A stretch of DNA of 42,838 nucleotides from assembly GCF_001476895.1 (NCBI RefSeq), contig NZ_LDTB01000063.1, forward strand, positions 1 to 42,838, in the 5' to 3' direction. A program made the translations under genes and the position numbers. The stretch comes from Sphingomonas endophytica. Its GTDB lineage: Bacteria; Pseudomonadota; Alphaproteobacteria; Sphingomonadales; Sphingomonadaceae. Positions within the stretch are counted from its first letter, which is position 1. Each line of letters starts with the position of its first letter. The notes under the pieces are model-generated. The model saw nothing but the letters and a program-made list of their open reading frames with translations, had not been told where the DNA came from and searched no databases. This document shows positions 8,341 to 16,551 of the stretch, piece after piece.

Positions 8341-8470
8341 GGGTCGACGCACCGGTTCGGCGACATGACGTGCCCGGTGCGAAGGGTGGGTGCTTGATGA
8401 AGCGCCGGTCGATCACGACATTCGTGGCAAGGGGTCGCGTGTCCTCACGCGGCCTGCAAGGAGTAACCTG

Positions 8471-10795
8471 ATGCCGTCATTCGCCAGCGCTCTCGAGACC
8501 ACGCTGCACAAGGCGCTCGAGGCCGCCTCGTCGCGCCGCCACGAATATGCGACGCTCGAACATCTGCTCCTCGCGCTGATCGACGATGAGCACGCCGGGC
8601 AGGTCATGTCCGCGTGCGGGGTCGATCTGGGCGAGTTGAAGACCACGGTCGCGCATTATCTCGATACCGAACTGGGGGCGCTCAAGGTCGATGCCGCGAC
8701 CGATCCGTCGCCGACCAGCGGCTTCCAGCGCGTCGTCCAGCGCGCGATCCTGCACGTCCAGTCGTCGGGCCGCGACGAGGTGACCGGCGCCAACGTCCTG
8801 GTCGCGCTGTTTTCCGAGCGCGAGAGCTATGCCGTCTATTTCCTCCAGCAGCAGGACATGAGCCGGCTGGATGCGGTGAGCTACATCAGCCACGGCGTCG
8901 GCAAGGGCAATGCCACACCCGAGGCGACCAGCGTGAAGGGCGCGGCCGAGGAAGAGAAGAAGGAAAAGCCCGAAGCATCGGGCAAGAAGGGCGAAAGCGC
9001 GCTCAAGCAGTTCACAGTCGATCTCAACGAAAAGGCCAAGATTGGCAAGGTCGACCCGCTGATCGGGCGCTCGGCGGAGGTCGATCGCACCGTGCAGATC
9101 CTGTGCCGCCGGTCGAAGAACAACCCGCTGTATGTCGGCGATCCCGGTGTCGGTAAGACCGCGATCGCCGAGGGGCTGGCGCGCAAGATCGTCGAGGGCG
9201 ACGTCCCCGACGTGTTGAAGCCGGCCGTCATCTACTCGCTCGACATGGGCGCGCTGCTGGCGGGCACCCGCTATCGCGGCGACTTCGAGGAGCGGTTGAA
9301 GGCGGTCGTCAACGAGCTGGAGAAGCTGCCCCATGCGGTGCTCTTCATCGACGAGATCCATACCGTCATCGGCGCGGGTGCGACCAGCGGCGGCGCGATG
9401 GACGCGTCGAACCTGCTGAAGCCGGCGCTGTCGGGCGGCACGATCCGCTGCATCGGATCGACCACCTACAAGGAGTTCCGCAACCATTTCGAGAAGGATC
9501 GCGCGCTGCTGCGCCGGTTCCAGAAGATCGACGTCAACGAACCGACGATCGAGGATACGATCAAGATCCTCGCCGGGCTGCGTTCGGCGTTCGAGGAGCA
9601 CCATTCGGTCAAGTACACGCCCGAGGCGATCAAGTCGGCGGTCGAACTGTCTGCGCGCTACATCAACGACCGCAAGCTGCCCGACAAGGCGATCGACGTG
9701 ATCGACGAAGTGGGCGCGATGCAGATGCTGGTGCCCCCGACCAAGCGCAAGAAGACCATCACCGCGCGTGAGATCGAGGCGGTGATCGCGACGATGGCGC
9801 GCATCCCGCCGAAGAGCGTGTCGACCGACGACAAGAAGCAGCTGGAAACGCTGGAAACCGACCTGAAGCGCGTCGTGTTCGGGCAGAACATGGCGATCGA
9901 GAAGCTGTCCTCGGCGATCAAGCTGGCGCGCGCGGGGCTGCGCGAGCCGGAGAAGCCGATCGGCAACTATCTGTTCACCGGCCCGACCGGCGTGGGCAAG
10001 ACCGAGGTCGCCAAGCAACTGTCGACGATCCTTGGTATCCCGCTTCAGCGATTCGATATGTCCGAATATATGGAGCGGCATTCGGTCAGCCGGCTGATCG
10101 GTGCGCCTCCCGGCTATGTCGGCTTCGACCAGGGCGGGTTGCTCACCGACGCGGTCGACCAGAACCCGCATTGCGTGCTGCTGCTCGACGAGATCGAGAA
10201 GGCGCATCCCGACCTGTTCAACATCCTGTTGCAGGTGATGGACAACGGGCGCCTGACCGACCAGCACGGAAAGACCGTCGACTTCCGCAACGTCATCCTC
10301 ATCATGACGACGAATGCGGGCGCGGCCGACATGGCGCGCGAGACGATGGGCTTCGGCGCACTGACCCGCGAGGGCGAGGACGAGCAGGCGGTGCAGAAGA
10401 TGTTCTCGCCGGAGTTCCGCAACCGCCTCGATGCGATCGTGCCGTTCGGCTATTTGCCGACCGAGGTGGTCGCGCGCGTCGTCGACAAGTTCATCCTGCA
10501 GCTTGAACTGCAACTGGCCGACCGCGACGTGCACATCAAGCTGGACGACGAGGCGAAGACGTGGCTGACCGAGAAGGGCTATGACAAGCTGTATGGCGCG
10601 CGTCCGATGGGCCGGCTGATCCAGGAGAAGATCAAGCAGCCGCTGGCCGAGGAGCTGCTGTTCGGCAAGCTGGTCCATGGCGGCGAGGTGACGGTGCATC
10701 TGAAGGACAATGCGCTGAGCTTCGCGATCGAGCCGGCCGCACCGAAGAAGCCGGGCAAGAAGAAGGGCAAGGCCGCGCCGGCGGCGGCCGAGTAA
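8471..10795 (+). CDS. clpA: ATP-dependent Clp protease ATP-binding subunit ClpA
   Basis: ClpA is the hexameric AAA+ unfoldase that feeds substrates, including N-degron proteins, into ClpP. From the ATG at 8471 (after AAGGAG at 8458-8463) the product has 774 residues. It has a Clp N-domain (MPSFASALETTLHKAL; ATLEHLLLALIDD), a lysine/glutamate-rich linker near residue 165, a first AAA module with GDPGVGKT (about residue 223) and VLFIDEIHT, and a second with GPTGVGKT (about 504) and VLLLDEIEKAH. There is no ClpB-type middle coiled coil. The segment RETMGFGAL probably carries the ClpP-binding hydrophobic tripeptide. An in-frame start at 8390 would add 27 unlikely residues. clpS, often adjacent, is not here. 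Confidence 0.97.
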   Translation: MPSFASALETTLHKALEAASSRRHEYATLEHLLLALIDDEHAGQVMSACGVDLGELKTTVAHYLDTELGALKVDAATDPSPTSGFQRVVQRAILHVQSSGRDEVTGANVLVALFSERESYAVYFLQQQDMSRLDAVSYISHGVGKGNATPEATSVKGAAEEEKKEKPEASGKKGESALKQFTVDLNEKAKIGKVDPLIGRSAEVDRTVQILCRRSKNNPLYVGDPGVGKTAIAEGLARKIVEGDVPDVLKPAVIYSLDMGALLAGTRYRGDFEERLKAVVNELEKLPHAVLFIDEIHTVIGAGATSGGAMDASNLLKPALSGGTIRCIGSTTYKEFRNHFEKDRALLRRFQKIDVNEPTIEDTIKILAGLRSAFEEHHSVKYTPEAIKSAVELSARYINDRKLPDKAIDVIDEVGAMQMLVPPTKRKKTITAREIEAVIATMARIPPKSVSTDDKKQLETLETDLKRVVFGQNMAIEKLSSAIKLARAGLREPEKPIGNYLFTGPTGVGKTEVAKQLSTILGIPLQRFDMSEYMERHSVSRLIGAPPGYVGFDQGGLLTDAVDQNPHCVLLLDEIEKAHPDLFNILLQVMDNGRLTDQHGKTVDFRNVILIMTTNAGAADMARETMGFGALTREGEDEQAVQKMFSPEFRNRLDAIVPFGYLPTEVVARVVDKFILQLELQLADRDVHIKLDDEAKTWLTEKGYDKLYGARPMGRLIQEKIKQPLAEELLFGKLVHGGEVTVHLKDNALSFAIEPAAPKKPGKKKGKAAPAAAE

Positions 10796-10803
10796 CCACT
10801 GGT

Positions 10804-10823
10804 GGGCCGGGGGAACCCGGCCC
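10804..10823 (+). terminator. Terminator-like hairpin after clpA
   Basis: GGGCCGGG (10804-10811) pairs perfectly with CCCGGCCC (10816-10823) around GGAA, eight bases past the clpA stop. The T-run is missing, but position and stability fit termination. Confidence 0.6.
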
Positions 10824-10972
10824 GCTTCGCTCGCGGCGACCACCGGCTTGTTAACCGGTTGCGGCGGCGGTTCATCGCTCGACGGCCGCCGATGGCACGG
10901 CCAAACTGTCGGAAACAATAGTTTTTTTGTTCACGCACCGCGGGGTGCGGCGCACAATTCTTCATGCAATCG

Positions 10973-10984
10973 TTACAATTGTAA
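10973..10984. promoter_or_regulatory. Perfect 12-base palindrome before the diguanylate cyclase gene
   Basis: TTACAATTGTAA lies 57 bases before the GGDEF gene, in a gap clearly more AT-rich than its surroundings. It could be an operator. No regulator can be named. Confidence 0.3.
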
Positions 10985-11040
10985 ACGAAACGGTCGTTAC
11001 GTTAACCTTCTGTTTGCACTTTCGCCCTTAGCGTTCCGCC

Positions 11041-12702
11041 ATGTTCGGGGGGAGCCAGCATCATTTTTGGGGCATCTGCGCCGCGATCCTGGTGCTGATC
11101 GGGGTCGTGCCGACCGCGCGGGCACAGGCCGACTTTCCGATCGATACCTGCTTCCGTCCCGCGCGGGACGGGGAGCGGCCGGCGGCGATCCTTGCCGACC
11201 CGCGCGGTTTCGATTGCCGGGCCGTGACGCGCGGCGCCGGGCCGGGCGACTATTGGGTGTTGTCCGCACCGCTCCCCCCGCTGCCGGCGAACGTGCGCGT
11301 CCAGTCCGGCAGCGTCTGGCAGGAGGGCATGACGCTCTACACCCGCTACGCCAACGGCACGATCCGCGCCGGGGGCTTCACCAGTGCGGATTCGTGGCGC
11401 CACCTGCGGCTCGGCGCGCTCTTCGAAGTGCCGATCCCGCGCGCCGCCGCCCGACCGGTGCGGCTCCTGTGGCATGTGCGCGGCGCGGCCAATGTGCGCG
11501 GCATCGTCCTGCACCCGCGACTGGTGAGCGCCGAACAGTCGCAACGCTACGAGGTGCAGCTCGCCGCATTTTACGCGGCGTTCGGCGGACTGGCGGTGGC
11601 CTTGCTGCTGTTCAACGCCGCGTTGGGCACCGCGCTGCGTCAGCGGTTCCAGCTGCCCTATTGCGCGATGGTCGTGCTGCTGCTCGGCTATGCCGCGTCG
11701 TCGTCGGGGTTGCTCGGGCAGCTGACGGGCATGGACAACAACCTGCGGCTGCGCCTCAATGCGCTGCTGCTGGCCGGCACCTTGTCCGCCGCGCTGATCT
11801 TCGCGCGGCGCTTCTTCGGCGACGTGGTGATGCGCGGCTGGGTAGGGAGGGCGATCCCGGTCGCGGTGGCGGGGTTGATGGCGACGACCACCGTCTACGT
11901 CGTTACCCTGCCGTATCGCCCGCTGCTGCTGGATCGGTTGCTGTCGCTGGTGTTCGCGGCGACACTGGCGATCGCCTTCCCGCTGCTCTGGCGCAGCTGG
12001 CAGGGAACGGATCGCTATGCGCGCGCTTTCGCGATCGCCTGGGGGCTGCCGCTGCTGACGGCGTCGGCACGGGTCGCGCAGGCGCTGGGCCTGATCGGGT
12101 GGAGCTTCTGGGTCGACAATTCGACGCTGGTCGCGATGGCGCTGGAGGCGTGCTGCAGCGCCATCGCGATCGCGTGGCGGATCAAGCAGATCGGAGAGGA
12201 GCGCGACCAGGCGCGCGAACAGGAGATGCTGGCCCGGTTGCTGGCCGACAGCGATCCCCTGACCGGGCTCATGAACCGCCGCAGCTTCCTTCGCGAGGCG
12301 ATCGGGCGGCGTGAACCGCACCTGCTGGTGTTGATCGACATCGATCATTTCAAGCAGGTCAACGACACGCTCGGGCACGATGGCGGGGACCAGGTGCTGC
12401 GCGTGTTCGCGGAGGCGGTGCGCGCGGCGGTGCCGCCCGATGCACTGGTCGCGCGGATCGGCGGCGAGGAGTTTGCGGTGCTCGCCGACGCCGACGCCAC
12501 CGACCTGCCCGATGCGATCCTGGCGCAGGTCCGGGCCGCGCGGATGCCCTACGACCTTACCGTCACGGCCTCGCTGGGCAGCGAACAGGGTGCGATCGCG
12601 ACCGAGCCGGAGTGGAAGGTGCTCTATCGCCGTGCTGACGACGCATTATATGCCGCCAAGCGTGCCGGGCGCGATCGCGCGCGCTGGGCGGCGGCGGCCT
12701 GA
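11041..12702 (+). CDS. Membrane diguanylate cyclase, 7TM sensor plus GGDEF
   Basis: The 553-residue product makes cyclic di-GMP in response to an unknown periplasmic or membrane signal. A signal peptide (ending near PTARAQ) leads to a periplasmic beta-rich domain of about 150 residues. Seven or so hydrophobic segments (about residues 180-385) follow in the 7TMR-DISM arrangement, then a short coiled linker (EERDQAREQEMLARLL) and a GGDEF domain. The active-site motif is GGEEF at 474-478, with the preceding DSDPLTGLMNRRSF and DIDHFKQVNDTLGHDGGD motifs intact, so it should be catalytic. The RxxD inhibitory site five residues before GGEEF reads PPDA and is absent. No strong ribosome site is seen before the ATG. 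Confidence 0.93.
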   Translation: MFGGSQHHFWGICAAILVLIGVVPTARAQADFPIDTCFRPARDGERPAAILADPRGFDCRAVTRGAGPGDYWVLSAPLPPLPANVRVQSGSVWQEGMTLYTRYANGTIRAGGFTSADSWRHLRLGALFEVPIPRAAARPVRLLWHVRGAANVRGIVLHPRLVSAEQSQRYEVQLAAFYAAFGGLAVALLLFNAALGTALRQRFQLPYCAMVVLLLGYAASSSGLLGQLTGMDNNLRLRLNALLLAGTLSAALIFARRFFGDVVMRGWVGRAIPVAVAGLMATTTVYVVTLPYRPLLLDRLLSLVFAATLAIAFPLLWRSWQGTDRYARAFAIAWGLPLLTASARVAQALGLIGWSFWVDNSTLVAMALEACCSAIAIAWRIKQIGEERDQAREQEMLARLLADSDPLTGLMNRRSFLREAIGRREPHLLVLIDIDHFKQVNDTLGHDGGDQVLRVFAEAVRAAVPPDALVARIGGEEFAVLADADATDLPDAILAQVRAARMPYDLTVTASLGSEQGAIATEPEWKVLYRRADDALYAAKRAGRDRARWAAAA

Positions 12703-12763
12703 ATCTCTGTTCATCGCGTGGGTTGGCTGTTATGGTCGTCGCGTCGAAACAGGGACGTCGATC

Positions 12764-12988
12764 ATGCCGCAATCGCCGGACTATAAACGCCGCCGTATCG
12801 TCGTCGCCGCGATCGGCGCGCTGCTGCTGGTCGCCGGGAACGATCGACCGATGATCGGTACGATTTCGGTCACGATGGACGAGCGGCGCCTGCCGCAGGT
12901 CGGGGCCGAATGGTCGCCGCCGCTGGCCTTCGCGACCGCCGCGCTGGCGCAGGCGATGGCGCTTATCCAGGCGCTCGCCGCCCGCTGA
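12764..12988 (+). CDS. Small hypothetical membrane protein
   Basis: A 74-residue frame starts at ATG 12764 behind a weak AGGGACG site and shows the same third-position G/C bias as neighbouring genes, which argues that it is real. A hydrophobic stretch (VVAAIGALLLVAG, residues 13-25) after KRRR looks like a signal anchor, and the C-terminus is a second mostly hydrophobic Ala-rich helix. I recognise no family. It sits between the diguanylate cyclase and acyl-CoA ligase genes on the same strand. Confidence 0.5.
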   Translation: MPQSPDYKRRRIVVAAIGALLLVAGNDRPMIGTISVTMDERRLPQVGAEWSPPLAFATAALAQAMALIQALAAR

Positions 12989-13027
12989 CGGCTTGCGCGC
13001 CACGGTTTGTTGCTTACAACCGTGTCA

Positions 13028-14737
13028 ATGACTGGAGAGCATGCCTGGCGTAACGCCTATCGCCATCCCGTTGCGTGGGATTCCGCTTATCCGCCGCTGT
13101 CGATGCCGGCGTTGTTCGACGAATCGGCAGCGCGTTTCGCGGCGCGGCCGGCGATCGATTTCCTCGGGCGACATTACAATTATGCCGAGCTGGCGGATGG
13201 CGTGCGGCGGGTGGCCACCGGGCTCGCGGCGCTGGGCTATGGCAAGGGCGACCGGGTCGGGCTGTTCCTGCCGAACGTGCCGCATTACCTGGCCGCCTAT
13301 CACGGCGCGCTGCGGCTGGGCGCGACCGTCGTCAATTTCTCGCCGCTCTATTCGGTAGAGGAATTGTGCCATCAGGTGGCGGATTCGGGGACGCGGGTCC
13401 TGTTCACCATCTCCGCGACCGCGCTGCTGCCGACCGCGCTGAAGGTACTCGAGAAGAGTGGGTTGGAACGGTTGGTGGTCGGGTCGGTGGCCGGCGCGCT
13501 GCCGCCGGGCAAGTCGCTGCTCTACCGCCTGTTCAAGCGTGCGGAGACGGCAGAGCGCCCGACCGATCCGCGCGTCATCGCCTTTTCGACGCTCATCGCC
13601 AATGACGGCGCGCTGCCGCCGCCCGCGATCGATGCGGAACGCGATGTCGCGCTGATCCAATATACCGGCGGCACCACGGGCGTGCCGAAGGGCGCGATGC
13701 TGACCCACGCCAACGTTACCGCCAATGCGCGGCAGGTGGCGCAGCTCGACCCGCACCCGGAGGCGGTCGATCGCATCCTTGGCGTGCTGCCGCTGTTCCA
13801 TGTCTTCGCCAACACCTGCGTCATGAACCGCACGATCGTGACGGGTGGCGAGATGGTGCTGCTGCCGCGCTTCGACGCCGCGCAGGCGCTGGCGACGATC
13901 AACCGGACGAAGCCGACCTCGCTGCCGGGCGTGCCCACCATGTACCAGGCGCTGCTCGACCATCCCGCGCTGGCGAACACCGACTTTTCATCGTTGCGGG
14001 TGTGTATCTCGGGTGGCGCGCCGCTGAATGCCGAGTTGAAGGCGAAGTGGGAAGCGACGACGCATTCGACGCTGATCGAGGGCTATGGCCTGTCGGAGAG
14101 CACTGGCGTGCTGACCACCAACCCCTATGAGGGTGGGCAGAAATCGGGCACGATCGGGCAGCCGCTTCCCGCCACGCGCATCCGGTTGGTCGACAAGGAG
14201 GATCCGACGCGCCCGGCGCCGGAGGGCGAGCCGGGCGAGATCGTCGCGCTGGGGCCGCAGGTGATGGCCGGTTACTGGAACCGTCCCGATGCCGACGACA
14301 CGACCTTCGCGATCGACGCCGATGGGCGACGCTGGCTGCGCACCGGCGATGTCGGGACGATCGACGCGGACGGTTTCATCGCGATCGTCGACCGGCTGAA
14401 GGACATGATCGCGGTCGGCGGGTTCAAGGTCTTCCCAAGCCAGATCGAGGCGATCCTCTATCACCATCCGGCGGTTCGCGAGGCGCTGGTGATCGGGTTG
14501 CCGGACGCCTATCGCGGCGAGATGCCGCGCGCTTACGTGACGCTCAACGAGGGTGCGGAGGCCGATGGCGCTGCGCTGGCGGCATGGCTGAACCCGCAGC
14601 TTGGCAAGCACGAGCGCGTCGATCGCGTCGTGGTGCGCGAGACGATGCCCAAGACGATGATCGGCAAGCTCAGCCGCAAGGATCTGATCGCCGAGGTCAA
14701 GGCGGAGATGGCGAACCCGCCGATCACCCCGGCGTGA
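13028..14737 (+). CDS. Long-chain fatty acid (or dicarboxylate)-CoA ligase
   Basis: This adenylate-forming enzyme activates a carboxylic acid to acyl-AMP and then acyl-CoA. The 569-residue product from ATG 13028 has the AMP-binding P-loop YTGGTTGVPKG (residues 212-222), the LPLFHVFA and GYGLSEST motifs, the hinge-region RTGDVGTIDADGF, and the C-terminal PKTMIGKLSRKDL with the catalytic lysine. An alternative TTG at 13007 would add seven residues. Overall it resembles FadD and the PimA-type dicarboxylate ligases common in alphaproteobacteria, and the chain-length preference cannot be told. It appears to stand alone. Confidence 0.92.
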   Translation: MTGEHAWRNAYRHPVAWDSAYPPLSMPALFDESAARFAARPAIDFLGRHYNYAELADGVRRVATGLAALGYGKGDRVGLFLPNVPHYLAAYHGALRLGATVVNFSPLYSVEELCHQVADSGTRVLFTISATALLPTALKVLEKSGLERLVVGSVAGALPPGKSLLYRLFKRAETAERPTDPRVIAFSTLIANDGALPPPAIDAERDVALIQYTGGTTGVPKGAMLTHANVTANARQVAQLDPHPEAVDRILGVLPLFHVFANTCVMNRTIVTGGEMVLLPRFDAAQALATINRTKPTSLPGVPTMYQALLDHPALANTDFSSLRVCISGGAPLNAELKAKWEATTHSTLIEGYGLSESTGVLTTNPYEGGQKSGTIGQPLPATRIRLVDKEDPTRPAPEGEPGEIVALGPQVMAGYWNRPDADDTTFAIDADGRRWLRTGDVGTIDADGFIAIVDRLKDMIAVGGFKVFPSQIEAILYHHPAVREALVIGLPDAYRGEMPRAYVTLNEGAEADGAALAAWLNPQLGKHERVDRVVVRETMPKTMIGKLSRKDLIAEVKAEMANPPITPA

Positions 14738-14849
14738 GGGGGGCGGCATTCAACCCCCTCTCTCCGGTCGCTCCGGCGACGGCCGGGGTCGAGTTGCGAA
14801 GGCCGAGATAGCGGAACGCCATACGTCGTCACGCTCGGTCCGCCGCTGG

Positions 14850-14869
14850 ACCCCGGCTTTCGCCGGGGT
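14850..14869. repeat. REP-like palindrome between convergent genes
   Basis: ACCCCGGC and GCCGGGGT flank a TTTC loop and are followed by GACGG, the same layout as 34195-34214. It lies in the 162-base gap between the converging acyl-CoA ligase and Gfo/Idh genes and can serve as a terminator for both. The rest of the gap holds another imperfect GC hairpin near 14760-14800 and nothing else recognisable. Confidence 0.6.
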
Positions 14870-14899
14870 GACGGGCAAGGTAGGGGACGGGGCGCGTCG

Positions 14900-16060
14900 T
14901 TATTCCGCCAGGCCGCTCCACTTCTGCTCCGAGCCGGCATTCGCCACGACCGCTTCGACGAAGGCCATCGTCCGCACGCCGTCTGCGACCCCGGGGAACC
15001 ACGCCGCCGCACCCGCCGGCGCCACCGCATCGCCGCCCCGGATCGTAGCCGCGACCGCGCGGTACAGGTTGGCGAACGCCTCGATATAGCCTTCCGGGTG
15101 CCCGGCGGGCGTGCGCAGCCGCGCCATCGTCGTCTCGGCCAGTCCCGGTCCGCCCGCCCGGACCATCTCGGCGGGGCGATCGAGCCAGCGCAGCGTCAGC
15201 GTGTTCGGCTCCATCTGCGCCCAGTCGAGCCCGCCCTTCTCGCCGTGGACACGCAGCCGCAGGCCGTTTTCGTCGCCCGCCGCGACCTGCGTCGCCTTCA
15301 GCACGCCGCGCGCGCCGTCCGCGAAGCGCAGCAGGACACTGACGTCGTCGTCCAGCCGCCGCCCCGGCACATGGGTGGTCAGGTCCGAACAGAGCGACTC
15401 GACGCGGCACCCGCTCACATGCTCGGCCAGCTGGAAGGCGTGCGTCCCGATATCGCCAAGGCAGCCGCCCAGCCCGGCGCGCGCCGGATCGGTCCGCCAT
15501 TCCGCCTGCCGGTTGCCCTCGGCATCCAGCGCGCTGCTCAGCCAGCCTTGCGAATATTCGACCTGGATCAGCCGGATCGCGCCGAAGTCGCCGCGCGCGA
15601 CGCGCGCCCGGGCCTCCTCGACCATGGGATAGCCGCTGTAGGTGAAGGCCAGCGCATAATGCCGCCCGCTCCGCTCGGCGGCGGCGGCGATCGCATGCGC
15701 CTCTTCGAGATTGAGCGACATCGGCTTTTCGCACACGACGTGGAAACCGGCGTCCAGCGCGGCGATCGACATCGGCGCGTGGAGGTGATTCGGGGTCACG
15801 ATCGCGACCGCGTCGATCCGCTCGCCCTCCGGCAGCGCACGCTCGGCGGCGAGCATCGCATCGAACGAATCGTAGACGCGCGCCTCATCCAGACCCAGCA
15901 GGTCGCCGGTGCGGCGGTTGCGGCCTTCGTCGGTGCTGAACGCGCCGGCGACCAGTCGCCAGTCACCGTCGATGCCGGCCGCCATCCGGTGAACCGCGCC
16001 GATGAACGCGCCTTCGCCACCACCGACCATGCCCAGCTTAAGTGGTTCTATCCGTGCCAT
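14900..16060 (-). CDS. Gfo/Idh/MocA-family sugar oxidoreductase
   Basis: This 386-residue NAD(P)-dependent enzyme probably oxidises or reduces a sugar or keto-sugar in the cytoplasm. The Rossmann start reads LGMVGGGEGAFIGAVHR, and the family signature EKP is at 111-113 (VVCEKPMSLN). The substrate-side motif GDIGTHAFQL supplies Asp203 and His207. A strong GGAGG precedes the ATG at 16060. It is transcribed away from the cytochrome c/TIM-barrel/GMC cluster across a 110-base control region with an operator-like palindrome, so it very likely belongs to the same pathway. Relatives include inositol dehydrogenase and the keto-forming DgpA of C-glycoside degradation. The exact substrate is unknown. 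Confidence 0.93.
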   Translation of the reverse strand: MARIEPLKLGMVGGGEGAFIGAVHRMAAGIDGDWRLVAGAFSTDEGRNRRTGDLLGLDEARVYDSFDAMLAAERALPEGERIDAVAIVTPNHLHAPMSIAALDAGFHVVCEKPMSLNLEEAHAIAAAAERSGRHYALAFTYSGYPMVEEARARVARGDFGAIRLIQVEYSQGWLSSALDAEGNRQAEWRTDPARAGLGGCLGDIGTHAFQLAEHVSGCRVESLCSDLTTHVPGRRLDDDVSVLLRFADGARGVLKATQVAAGDENGLRLRVHGEKGGLDWAQMEPNTLTLRWLDRPAEMVRAGGPGLAETTMARLRTPAGHPEGYIEAFANLYRAVAATIRGGDAVAPAGAAAWFPGVADGVRTMAFVEAVVANAGSEQKWSGLAE

Positions 16061-16088
16061 TCATCCTCCCGTCATGCGCCGTACTGCA

Positions 16089-16105
16089 ATTACGAAAGTC
16101 GTAAT
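16089..16105. promoter_or_regulatory. Perfect palindrome ATTACGA-N3-TCGTAAT in the divergent control region
   Basis: A perfect 7+7 inverted repeat with spacer AAG lies 29 bases from the Gfo/Idh start and 66 bases from the cytochrome c start. It is well placed as an operator for the divergent pair. It is odd-centred and unlike a LacI site, so a second regulator family is likely. Confidence 0.5.
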
Positions 16106-16115
16106 GTCAGCCGCC

Positions 16116-16145
16116 TTGCTATCGTCCGGTTTAACGGTAAACTGG
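16116..16145 (+). promoter_or_regulatory. Promoter-like boxes overlapped by a LacI-type operator
   Basis: TTGCTA (16116-16121) and TAAACT (16138-16143), 16 bases apart, are weak -35/-10 candidates for the cytochrome c gene. The segment 16126-16145 is an imperfect even-length palindrome centred on CG: its inner GTTTAACGGTAAAC matches its own complement at 12 of 14 positions, and 16 of 20 overall. A central CpG in an AT-flanked palindrome is typical of LacI-family operators, and a LacI-type gene closes this cluster at 22946-24097. Repression at this site by that protein is inferred. Confidence 0.5.
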
Positions 16146-16170
16146 CGGCAATCAAACGGGAGAGATGCGA

Positions 16171-16551
16171 ATGAAGTTGATCGCCGGTCTGGTCGCCGCG
16201 CCGATCGCCGCCGTCACCGCGCTGGCCGTATCGGCCCCGGCGCCGGCGCAGCAGAACGGGCAGCAGGCATTCGCCGCGTGCAAGGCATGTCACACGCTCA
16301 ACAAGGGCGGCCGCAACGGCATCGGCCCGAACCTGAGCGGATTGTTCACGCGTCCGCCCGCTTCCGCACCCGGGTTCAACTACTCGCCAGCCTTCAAGAA
16401 GGCGCAGATCAAGTGGACCGACAAGTCGCTCGACACCTATCTCGCGGGTCCGCAGAAGATGGTGCCGGGCACGCGGATGCCGATCTCGACGCCGGACGCC
16501 GCCAAGCGCGCCGCGATCATCGCCTATCTCAAGGCCGAGACAGTCAAGTGA
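16171..16551 (+). CDS. Class I cytochrome c, periplasmic
   Basis: The 126-residue product has a Sec signal peptide cleaved near APAPAQQ and one heme-attachment motif, CKACH (Cys37, Cys40, His41). It ends with the class I pattern PGTRMPISTPDAAKRAAIIAYL, in which Met103 is the likely second heme ligand. GGGAGAG at 16158-16164 favours the ATG at 16171 over the one at 16165. It should carry single electrons in the periplasm. As first gene of the cluster containing a GMC dehydrogenase and its subunit 3, its likely job is to accept electrons from that enzyme and pass them to a terminal oxidase. The stop overlaps the next gene. Confidence 0.93.
   Translation: MKLIAGLVAAPIAAVTALAVSAPAPAQQNGQQAFAACKACHTLNKGGRNGIGPNLSGLFTRPPASAPGFNYSPAFKKAQIKWTDKSLDTYLAGPQKMVPGTRMPISTPDAAKRAAIIAYLKAETVK

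Noticed and set aside
8477..10918. Open frame of 813 codons on the minus strand opposite clpA
   Set aside because: It is a mirror of the strongly biased clpA codons. The translation is Arg/His/Leu/Asp-rich with no recognisable domain.
16002..16547. Long upstream extension of the cytoplasmic TIM-barrel frame back to 16002
   Set aside because: It would overlap the whole cytochrome c gene and the control region. The extension has no domain, and a coupled start exists at 16548.
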